Under the pieces are notes generated by a model that saw only the letters and a list, made by a program, of their open reading frames with translations, was not told the origin of the DNA and did not search any database. The position numbers were made by a program, and so were the translations under genes. From assembly GCA_964036295.1 (NCBI GenBank), contig OZ038470.1, forward strand, positions 6,235,578-6,299,577: a stretch of 64,000 nt of DNA. The letters are read 5' to 3'. Position 1 is the first letter of the stretch; every line of letters starts with the position of its first letter. Below are positions 49,879-62,200 of the stretch, one piece after another. This DNA is from Plumapathes pennacea (Eukaryota > Cnidaria > Anthozoa > Antipatharia > Myriopathidae).

Positions 49879-52800
49879 ATGAGACATTTTGAATTTTTCC
49901 GCATCGTCTCGACGTTAAGTCTTTTAAACCTACAGCAGTGCCTTTCGTTCCGATGGCCCTTGAAGTCGACTAAAGATGCAAATAACACAATCGTCAACTC
50001 ACAGAAAGGTAAAAATCTCACTGAATACACGCTAGTTCTCACTCTCTCAGTGTCTCAATCTGTTCCTTCCTGCAAGTGCTAAAACTCACTCACTCTTCTG
50101 TTCACCTCCCTGCGACAAAGCTCTTCTCCCCTATATACTAATTGAACATTTTATGTTCAAGAAGTTTTCAACTTGAGCATGCACAGATTTTATTCAAACT
50201 TTGTCGAACCACCATATGGTTTCGTGATTTACGTTCCGCGTCGCGCGTCACGACAGCAGACTGAGTCATTCTGCTAAATTGCGCGGAATTTCGGTCCAAG
50301 CTCGTTTCGTGTGCGGCCACTAACGTGGAGCATTCTAAACATTGCGCGGCCTTGCCCCGTGGCAAATATCACTCATGTTAGTAGCTTTAACTTCCTTTTA
50401 GCTTTCAAATATTGGAAGTCACGCAAATAAGCCAGCAAAAATAGAATCAGTTGTTTCTTGCAACTTCATTCAGAACTGTTTGCATGTTGCGCTGGACTTT
50501 ATTTGCAGTTCGGCTTAATTAGTATTGCAACTGTCAGAGAAACGGCACATAAAGGCATAAAGTTAAATTGGGATGAGAAACTGTGAACTTCCTAACAGAT
50601 TCGATCAACTGTGTGATACCAGCAACTATCCGCAAGGAATTCCGGTTTAGTATCACGGGTTATTGGCGTGCTAGGAAGCAGTACGAGATACCTCGGGTCA
50701 TCAGTGAGAGATTGCGGATAATGACTTTGATCTTTGTTATAGTGACATTCTGGAGGAGAAGGGTGGGAATCTACAACGGCAAATATATTCAGAAGTCGGG
50801 TTTCATCATGACCAATAAGGGATAGTTGCGAATCTTAACACACTGTTTTTCCAGGCTGCATATTTGACTTCAAGCAATACAGTATTGGGGACAAATGGAA
50901 CCCCGACCTTCCCCCCTTTGGTCCTATGTACTGCATCGCTTGTGCGTGCGAGCGGGTAAGTGCCCGCCTCCGTGGAATTTGAGTTAAATTGCCCGGTGAT
51001 ATTGTCTACCTGGTCAGTCTAACTTAATAAAGTATTACGGTCATATATCAGAGCCCGTTATCGATCAACACTTCGTTGCAGAGTAGGTACTTCTCTTCAT
51101 CAGTATATTGTGCACCGTTATGATTGATAGCAAATAGATAAGTACTGAGATACAAAGTAGGTATCGGCAAGTCAAATTTATCTGTCAAATTTATCTGCCA
51201 AATCAAATTTATCTATGTAGTAGTATATGTATTTGTAGTAGCAGTATCAGATAACAGTGACAGCAATAGTGGTAATAGTAGTAGTAGCCGTAGTAGTTAG
51301 AGCGGTTTTCGGATGACTGTCGATAGTAATCGTGTGGTTTTCGGATGACTGTCGAAAGTAATTGTGTGATTGCTTTGGTTTTGCGTTTGCTTCGCTTTCG
51401 GATTGGTCCACACGAGTTTGTCAGCATGCTCAGCCAATCAGGAACAAAACCAAAACCAAACACTTCTCACGCAAGCGATGGCGTGTACTCGCATTGCTGA
51501 TTGGAAAGTAAAACCAAACGCAAGACCAAACGTGAATTACTTTGGCTTCCAATTGGCTGAACTGTTTTCTCTCAGTCTCTGTGATTGGCCTGTGTGATTA
51601 CTTTGGTTTTGGTTTTCGACAGTCATCCGGAAACGACTCTAAACAGTAGTTAGTTGGTGGTAGTAGTAATAGTAGTAACAGTAGTTAGATAGTACAGTAG
51701 AACCCCGCCTTACGGCCACCCTGTTTAATATTACGGCCGCCATTTTTTGTCCAGCGGATCAAACGCCCAGTCATTTTCTTATCTGAAAACCCCGTTAATA
51801 CGGCCAGACTTTTATGTCCCGATGGTGGCCGTATTAACGGGGTTCCACTGTAGTAGCAGTGGCTTGGAAGAAATAGCATGCACGTCGCTTTCTGTCTGTC
51901 TCTGTCCCAGGTCTCCCGTTCTCTAGTCAGAGGTAAAGTGACTTGTCGTAACGTCAGATCTACTTGTCCACCAACGTCATGCGCAAGTCCAATGGAGAGA
52001 AAAGGCAAATGCTGCCTGACCTGCCCGGAAGGTACCAGACCCTAAGCGAACAATCAAATTCAAGCTCTTTGTCGCTGTCACTGTCTCTATTTTTGGGTTC
52101 ATATTCTAATTCTTTCTTCCTCGCGTTCGTATTTTAATGTAGAGTTCATTGGTCTACTGGCGCCGTCGCGCCGGCCGAGGTCGAGTTCCCGCCAAACTGG
52201 TTTGGCACGTGTTCACATGACTTTAACGCGGAAATCTCTGCACATATCCATTCACTACATCGGGTAAGTACTACCTGGCAAATATCAACAAATAGCACTA
52301 TATGTCTGACCCACTACCCTCAGGACTCCTAAATTCGAGCGACTATAATAATTAACCTTCCACAATACTTGCTTATAGTCATGTGATCTGCACGTGTCGG
52401 ATTGCAGGTCACTCAAACTGAAGTTGGCCACATTTGTGGGCCCTGGTGATATTCACATTAAAGACGTTAATATTCAGCGCAGAGCAACTAATGGAACTAA
52501 GGTAAGCCCGGCTAGTTACTCACGCTCTCGCTCTCTCCGTCTCAGTCCCTCTCTATTATGCTTTTGATCAGCTGATCAATCAATTCAACATTCTTCCAGA
52601 CCTGCCTTATTTGGAATCACATGAGAGATAACGATGTTACCCTTCTGAAGGAGGAAAAGCTCGCGATGATATTGAAGTTCAAACGAAATAGCTTCGTAGA
52701 ACTCCGAGGAAGATTGTCACAATATAACTCTTATTCAGAAGGTAAGCCGGTTTTACTTCCTCATACTTAGATCGGCACACACGGTGCAACATTGCGCGCA

Positions 52801-55800
52801 ACTTGCTGCAATTGTGTGGACTCACGGTGAAATAAAGGCGGACACACGGTGCAGTTCAGTTATTGCACGCAACGTTACATCGTGTGTCCACACCTTTGCG
52901 GTCTCGTTATTTTTAAGTCGGCGGTCATTCCACAAAACTGTGGATTCAAGTGCAGATTTTTGTAGTTCACTGTTATGCTCCTGAAACCTCAAAACCTAGC
53001 CAAGAAGTTCAATACGATAAAGTAGTTCAACGCATTTTCTATAACATAAGTTGCGCACATAAATAAAAAGCAGGCCTTCCACACGAGTTAAATCGAGCTA
53101 CATAGTAATGGCGACAAACTCTGACCAAAGAAAATTATGTCAAGAACGTATTTCCACGGTGTCTACCTTTACAGTTTTAGCTGACAGTAAATCACAAAGA
53201 GAAGCAGATAAACAGAAAGTCAAGGAAAGAGAGACAAAGAAAACGGATTACATGGCAGACAGACATACTGACGGACTGACAAGAAAAGCCATATACTTAC
53301 AGCGTTTGTCCATGCAGAGCTGTGATGAGACAGTCTAGAAACAGTCTAGAGACAGAGATGAGTACTGTATAGCCAGACGCAGACACCTAGAGTGACAGGA
53401 AGACACAATGTCAGGAAAATATACTGAAACAAAAACAGTCAGACACTTAATGATGGGAAGATACAATGCCAGAGACAAGGACGAGTAACAGACATTGATG
53501 AAATCCTTCTTACCGCCATCCATATTTCAGAGGCGTTTGAATCGCTCCTTTTCCCAGCGTCTGGTGATGACAGGGCTGGCGCGCTGACTTCTCTGACTTT
53601 GGCAAAAGATGGAAATTCCACCGAAATCTTTTTGCGTCTGAAAAGCAAACGAAAAAACGGTAAGACGTCGAAATACGCACCTTGTAAGTGTGGAAGAGTA
53701 TTTGGTGCAAGTTCTCTCTGTTCCTTTAAGCCTGGTTTTCAGGAGCGAAACAAGTGCAAATACAAGGGTCAGCGGTTTACAGTGAAAACAGGCTCGACGC
53801 ATGCACAAAGCGCAAGCACAAGGATCAAAATATTTTGTGCTTGTGCTTGCAGCAAACCTGTTTTCACTGTGAAATAAGGACTCCTATGTTTGCGCTTATG
53901 CTTGTGCTTGCGTCACTTGTGAAAACCAGGTTTTATCCATCGATCCACCTACATAATGACTTACTAATTATCAGAACGTACTTTAACTTGTAGGAACTGC
54001 CGTGATTCAACTGGTAAAGCGATTAGCCGATGACAACGGAATCCGCAGTCTCAGAACGTTCACCGTCGCTTCGAAAACACCGGACACGGTATTATGTTCA
54101 CAGTTTGAAATATTAAACTCTCATAAAACTTGCACAGGATTTCTAACAAAAGCCTCTTCCCCAGAATGGTGACTTGCGCATAGTGTGGCCTAGTCCTCCT
54201 CGGCAAGCCTTGAAGTGGCTCGCCCGAGGACTTCTCGACATCATCGTTAATGTAACGTCCTCTGGTAAAAATAGAGTGCTGACGGGCAGGATGCAAATAA
54301 AGCAAACTTGCAACTGTAAGTAGTGATTGCCACATTTATTAAAGAGGAGCGCAGTCAAGTTTATATTTTTATTTAGTATATACCACGCAAGTGAATAGTG
54401 CTTTTCGCGCGCTCTGATTGGCTCCTCAATCTCGGAATATCAAGTACTATTCACCTCCCGGCGGCTTCCGGTAAAAAAAAAATGGCGCGCGAACCCAATT
54501 TTTGCCCACTTTTGTCGGAAATAAAATAGCTATTTGGGAGTTGGCTATTAAACTTGTGTGGTATATACTAAAACAATTATTCGCCTCAGTGTCGGTGAAT
54601 AGCGGTGGATATTTACCTCGCCGAAACGTCTCGGTAAATATCCACCGCTATTCACCTCCACTTCGGCGAATAATTGTTAAATATCTTTTTGCGGTTACGT
54701 GGGGACGAGGATGAATGTCTTTAACTTCGTCTGTATTTATAGTACGTATTCCATATAAGGAACAACTGGACGAGCAAATACCGAGCCTGAACGAGCAAAT
54801 ACCGAGCCCGCACGAGCAAATGCGTGGCCCTGACGAGCAAATTCGTGACCTTGAATAATAATTAGCCGCAAATTGCAACTGGATAAACAGTGTTTGGGTT
54901 ATAGTTTAGAATATCATTGATGTTGACTAGCAAATTTTTCGCAAAGACTGCACTGTCTCATTAAAACCGGCCCTCTCAGCGCAAGCTGTAGTCGCTATTA
55001 GCGGATTTACAATGCCCATCTGAATCAACGCAATTTACTGAACTATATTTGTCCGCCACTGAAGTATTTCTAACTCCCATCAATGCAATTCACGGCTAAA
55101 TTATTATTCAAGGTCGCCTATTTGCTCATTAGGGCAACGTATTTGCTCATCAGAGCCCGGTATTTGCTCGTCCGGTGGTGCCTTATAAAGAGTACGTACT
55201 ATTATATACCTTTACTTAACTTAGGAGGAATGGGGTATGGGGAACACGGCGGGAAAAAAGGGCCTGGGATATGCGATGTCAAGCAGTCGAGGGAACTGGA
55301 AGCCACTTTAAACGTAATTATAACCTGCGTAATATCTATAACTTCACAGCGCTCTTCTCCGCCATGTCTGGAAGGGAAGCCCCGAAACAACCATTACCAG
55401 GCTCCAGTGGATTTACGTTACTGCGATTTGATGACGTCGGTCGTCTACATTACAAGGTATAGTAAAAGGCTTCAAGCGAGTGGGGTTACTTCCTCCTAAC
55501 ACTCAAAGTTAAAGGGGTCCTCTCAACCACAGTCCTTTGCGCGCCGAAATCCTTGGTTCCGCCATTTTTGGGGCCCCCAAAGTCGAATGAACTGCAATCC
55601 ACTTCCATCTGACTCGTTTGAGGAGAAGATTAGTTTCTTTTAATCTAAAAGAAATACTAACCTTTCTTTCTTCTGATTAATTACGTTCTTTCGTGTTAGG
55701 AATCAAATTCAGCCCGCTTGGATTTCCAGATGTAAACAAAAACATTGAAAAGGCTGAGAGGGCCCCTTTAATCTTTCCCTCACAACTCCGTTTCGATTTC

Positions 55801-58800
55801 GTTACGTTTTGTAAAAATAGTATTCTGACAGTGCTTCAATGTCCTCAGGTTTTGCTCTCTGGACTTACCCGACGAGTTATGGAAATCAATGTGGAATCGT
55901 CAACCAAACCACAGCGGGTTTTCAAACGTTTATCTCGCGTGGTGTCTGCAGATATTCACGGACGAGCGGAGGTATGGCGACTAGCCCTGAGGCTCGTACC
56001 CGGGCTCTTCTTTCTTCTCCTGGGAGAGACGTTAGAGAGCAGAAACGAAATTAAAAGGAATCATATGAAAAGCAGAAAATTTTGCTCAACGGCAACGTGA
56101 ACACTGCTATTAAAAACGGCTGCAGCTGTTGTTTGATAGTTCAGAAAATGGGACGTTTTTTCAAGTCAGACTTGTGCAAATTCTTAATACTCGTCGAAAA
56201 TCTTAACTTTCGTAGAAAATATAATCCTACTATGGAAAATCTGGTTGCAGGTGAGCGGAGTGTGGCAAAGACCAACTTTTGAAGAAATCTGTTGGTTGTT
56301 TGAAGGCGAACTTAGTGTGAACGTCCGGACGGCCGCTTTCAACAAAGGAGAGATTCGAGGAAAAGTGAAACAGTTGCCCTACGGTGGACATCATGTTTCT
56401 TACCAAGGTACTGTCCACAACGATTTGAAATACAAAGTTGAGCGGTTTTCGGATGATTTTTGTCAGGTAAAACCAAAGTAATCAGTTACACCACCAATCA
56501 AAGGCTGCAAGAACTGACACTTTCAACTAATAAGAAGCCAAAGTAATAGGTCATTTCCGAGATACTTGTTGCCTCTGTTTTAAGACGAAGCCTAGTGTGA
56601 AACCTTTCTTATGAAAATGAAAACTAATTTATAAGGATTCGCACTAGGCCTCGTCTTGAGGCAACGGGGATTTCGAAAATGACTTATTTCCGTTTGGTTT
56701 TGGAGCAGTTTTCACTGATGACAGGCGAAATATATTGTGTGATTGCTTTTGTTTTGCGTTTGCTACGCTTTCCCATTGGTCCAAACAACTTTAGCAGCAT
56801 TCTTGGCCAATAAAGAGCAAAAACCTGATTGATCACGATATTCTCACGCAAGAAAGCAAGTGCGGGCGATGGCGTGTTCTCGCACTGATTGCTTTCTAGT
56901 TCTTCACAGTAAAATCAAACGCGGATTATTTTGACTTCTGATTGGTTGAAAGTTTTTCTTACAGCCCTGTGATTAGCGATGTACTTGCCTGTTTTGGTTT
57001 TCGACAGTCATCCGAAAACGGCGCTAGTTTGAAGAAGAAACAAATCAACAGTGAGAACAGGAAACGCCATCGCCACTTATGGCTTACTGTTGTTACTGGA
57101 TCAATCCAAAAGCGTAGCAAACGCAAAGCCAAAGCTATCACACAATTACTTGCGACAGTCATTCTAAAATCGCTCTAAATGCGTGTAGTTGTTCTGGTTT
57201 TGTGCTGTCTGAATGTTCGTGATTTGGTTTCAATTTGGTTTTGATTTTTTCTGAATGTTCGTGATTTGGTATCAGAGGTTTTGTTTGTAGACGGTTATGC
57301 TGACGTCATTGTTTTGAATTTATCTACAGACGTGCCCACTGTTTTAAGTGGTAATGAAGTAGTTCCCAGGATCCAGACAGGGGCAGCCGGGCAGGCCTGG
57401 TTCTCACTGGATAAACACTGCGATTTACACTATCATCTGGTGCTGGTTGGCATAAATCATGGGCGCAAGATTAAAATAACCGCTGACCTGGCGGGCTACG
57501 CGGACATTGGTCAGAACCCGCAACCGTACGATCAAAAGATTTACAGTTTGAGGACTTTCTCGGGAAAAATGGTAAGTGAAGCTGACATCATGCATATAAT
57601 GATGTCCTGGGTGACGTCATGTGTACTATGACGTCGACCTTCGCGAGAGAATTTGTTAGTGGAGCTGTGATCATACTATGACAGCATGACGTCTTCACAT
57701 AATAATGTTTCACAGCATGACGTCATACAGTGATTCAAGACTTTGGACCGACTTTAAGAGCGACCATTCTTTTAAGCAAATACCTGCATTGCTTTCCAGG
57801 TCACTGGGGTAGTCAGGAATTTAAGCCCAGACTTACTCTTAAATCTGCTGCGCGGTCTTGTGTACATCCAGATCAGAAGTGATGACAAACCTCATGGTGA
57901 GCTGAGGAGCCAGGTCTTTATTCACCGCAATACTTGTAGCAAGCGGCTTCACCGTCCGTCGCAATCTCCAAGCCCAGGTTTCTGTACGGTGGACGGGAAA
58001 GTACACTTGAATCAGGAGACCTGGGTCTCGAAAGACGACCCCAAATGTACGAAGTGTTCTTGTAAGGTGAGACAAGAAAAAGGGGGAATTTTTATGTTAA
58101 CTGAAGGTGGATTATGAACAACAACAACAACAACTTCTTTATTACGGCAATTGTACACAGTTTCATATCAAAATGGTATATTTAAAATCGTAGAGGAAAG
58201 GTAAGTCATATACACACTGCAGAATATGGCGGAAGTACTATAAAATCAGTTATAGCCGAGAAAGTGTTTCAGTTTGCGTATAAGCACCAAGGGCCTTACT
58301 TGAACACCAGGGCGAGTGAAGACAATGAAACAGATAACGACGCTGAGAGAGATAGAGACGACGTGGAAACAGATGAATACGTACTTTTGAAAACTCCTTA
58401 TCTCACTGTCATATATGATCATGTGCAGGATTCGGTGGTGTCTTGTAAGAAGACCTTGTGTACAACGCGGAACTGCTCAGAGGCTCTTGTACTTCTGCCC
58501 AATATGTGCTGCCCGGCTTGTCCTGGTAAGATGAGAGAAAAGCAAACTGATGTGACCTGGTTTTAAGGGTCCTCTACACGCTATACCTCTCTATCTCTCT
58601 CTCTCTCGTGGCCCAGCTGTCTTCTCAGTGATTCTCCTACTCCTTTCCTTCTTCTTCTTCTTCTTCTTCTTCCTTCTCCTCTTCCTTTTCCTTTTACTTC
58701 TACTTAGTCTTCGTCTTTTTTTTCTTGTTCTTGTTCTTATTGTCATACCTTTGAACTTGTTGTTGTTGTTGTTGTTGTTCATATTATTATACTTTATATT

Positions 58801-61800
58801 CTTTTTCTTCTCCTCCTCCTTCTTCTAATCCTTATTTTTCTTTCTTTCTTTTCACAGTTCAAGAAGATAAGGTCGTCCAGACCTACAAAAAAGGGAAGCG
58901 GCCAAATGTAGATGGTTGTTTTGTGGAGGAGGATAACAAAGTGTTTCCCAGCGGCTCCATTTGGCATCCATACGTACAGCCATTCGGCACCATGAAATGC
59001 ATCGCCTGCATGTGCGAGGTGGGTACAAAATCATTAAAGGCCCGGCAAAACGTGGACACATTGTTGCGGCAACACTGTGTCCTTCGATGTTGCCAGGATG
59101 GCAAAACGTGCGGCAACATTGCTGCGCACAGTGCGGAAACAGCAAGTGTTACTGAGGTTTTTCAGAAACATTTCTTGTGTCCAGGACACAAATTCTGTGT
59201 CGGCAACAAATGTTTCGCGCATGGCAAAACGGGGCAACATTTGGGAAACGTGCGCGTGCTAGCAATGTTGCCGCCACAATGTGTCCTCGTTTTGCCAGGC
59301 CTTAAGTTATCCGAAAGCCGGCAGTCTTCTCGAATAAGCCAAAACTAAGATATATATTTCTTGTTGTAACTGTGACAGATGGTGAATCGTCATTTGTAAT
59401 CGTGTTTTGTTGTTTTGCTTCTGCAGCCAAATAGCAAGGAAATTAAGTGCAACAAAGTGCAATGTCCAAAACTCAAGTGTCGCAACGCCAAGAAATTGAT
59501 ACCGACTGACTGTTGTCCGCGCTGTCCGGGTAAGGATGCATTCAGTTGAACAGCATTATGGGGACAAACTATGTTTTATTTTCGCGGTAGTCCAACAATC
59601 CGCAATAATTTCCGAAACAAATAATCCCACTGTTGCCAGAAAAACTTTGTAAAACGATGAGGTTATCGACGCGGAACTGTTAGTAAAACCCTTGGACTGG
59701 AAATTGCGCGAAAAGTATGACACTTTCACTTTCCCAAATCGTAAAAAAAAAATTGAGGTGCCCTTTAGGTGAAGTGCGTATCACAACAACGCAAAAAATA
59801 GGTATCGCAAACCATTCTAGAGGCAAACCACGAAGTAGAGAAGTAGCTTTCTGTTGGGGAAAGTGAGTTTGTTGGAGTGTAATCACTCTTATTCTTTGCT
59901 GGAAAGACGAAAGAGTTTAACTCGTTCACTCCCAAGTGACCAACTTCAATCTTCTCTTCCATCTTATCATAGATACTAAAATAATACAGAAAGGAGACTG
60001 ACTTGAAAGTTGATTGAAATATCAATTCTCAGTACATCATTCGTATTTTCTTCTTCATTGGTTAGGAGAATTTGTATTCTGAGCTTGACAGCAAGTCTTT
60101 TAAAGTCACTGGTTTCATTTCTTTCCAACTTCTTTGACAAAATTTTATTTTGCACGCGCGAAATGCTCACGTCAAACTGTCACTTTTTGGCCAATGAAAT
60201 GTCTTGAATTTCAACCTCGACCAATTAGAAAGCGGAAAAAGTTGTTGACAACATTTCGGTCAAATCGAACAAAATCCAGTTTTCTTGCGTGCTTTCCCCG
60301 CGTCGTCGCTTGAGTTTTGTTATTGTAAAAAACAAATTGACGTCAGTTTTTTATGTGTCTGTCCTCTTATTGATCATGAAACGCGTCATAACATTGTCAA
60401 AAAGTTGCGGATCCACTCGGCGAAGCGCCTCGTGGATCCACAACTTTTTGACAATGTTATGACGCGTTTCATGATCAATAAGAGGACAGACACATAAAAA
60501 ACTGACGTCAATTTGTTAAGTAGAATATGACAACAAGGTACATTTTAAATATTTTAAGCGTAAGCAGATACTTACGGTTTGCGACCCTGGGCGACGTTTA
60601 GCGATGATACCGAGTTTGTAAGTCCATCTCAGGGTACTGTAAAGCCAGTTGTAAGTGTTCAAACTGGTTCAGAGCATCTTCCATTGGAGTAGTATGGCAC
60701 AACTTCCGGCCGGCTTTACGTAAACCATTCATATTTTGACTGAAGACCGATTAGTCGACTTGTGCAGCGCATAACATAAACATTTCCTCAGTAGCATCTT
60801 TATCGTTGTCTGATAAACTTTTCTCTCGATCTTCCTGCAAAAAGAAGTAGCAAAGAGCGAGTTTTTCGCAAATTTGGTTTTGGCGGGAAAAAAATTAAGC
60901 CGTGCACGCGCGCGCAGCGATTTTCCCGCCATTTTGTGGGCGAATTTCTCGGCTGAGGACTGGATCAAAGTCTTACCAAACTCCGGGTTGTGCCTAAAGC
61001 TGGTGTTACACTGGTCGATTTGCAACGCCGATTTGCTCCAAATCCACGTAACGGTGTTGCAAGTTTTTGAATCGCTTGCAAAAACTTTCAACGCGTTGCA
61101 GCACTGCAAACATCGAGAAAAATCGAAAAATCGATTTAGGCACAACCCAAACTCCGGCCGTTTTTTCAACCGTTTTGACACAAAATTATTTAGGTTGATC
61201 CCAATATTTCTTGCATAGTATTTAGTTGATCCAACTATGAATTTGCAGTTGAATGTTCAGGAGTTCAAGATTTTACGACATTCTCTTCACAGATGCACAG
61301 CATCACCAATCGTCTTCAAAGATCGGACAAGGTGTGTAGTCTCGTTCCAAGTTCCCTGTGGTGCGGAAAAATGAACCAAAAATTGTACAATCAAATAGTG
61401 AATCCACACCATCTGCACACGTTTGCTTATTTCTTTCTTTTCCTCCCAGCTTGCAAATTTGGTGGAAATACGTTCCCAAGTGGAAGCCGCTGGTCACCTT
61501 TCATAAAGCCCTTTGGGCTCATGAAATGCATAACGTGTGACTGCAAGGTATGATGTTCAACGGGTTTAGTCATGTATTGATCAATTCCAGAACTATGACG
61601 TATCTTAAACTTGGTTAGGCGCGAAGCTTCTTTTTGTTTTTCTTGTTGCCTGATTTAAGAAATTCGCCTTTTGCAGGATGGCAGCTCCAAGTGCGTACGA
61701 GTTTCTTGTCCCAAGGGATTTTGTCAGAATTCTATAGAAAGGCCCAGAAAAAACTGTTGTGTTCCCTGTTCGGGTGCGAAAGGTTTGTACATAAATTAGG

Positions 61801-62131
61801 TAGACAGAGGGATAAATGGATAGACAAAAAAAAAATAGACGTACAGATGGACATACACAGGAGAGAGATGATGTACATATATACAGAGAAATAAGATATT
61901 GCTGGCTGAACAGAAGATAAGGGCAGTTTTCGGATGAATTTCGTGAAAGCAAACCCAAAACCAAAATAATTACACCACAAAGGCTGCAAGAAAACACATC
62001 GATGGACCAGAAGCCAAAGTAATGTGTGCATAGTTTCACTTCGAAAAAGAGACCAATTCTGCGTTCGTGAGGGGACATGAATAGATATGGACGGGATATA
62101 TATGATAGGTAAATAAATAAATAAAAATAAA

Positions 62132-62200
<69 letters not shown>

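Noticed and set aside
58591..58828. Lys/Arg-only and Leu/Phe-only ORFs
   Set aside because: Microsatellite translation in chordin intron 15.
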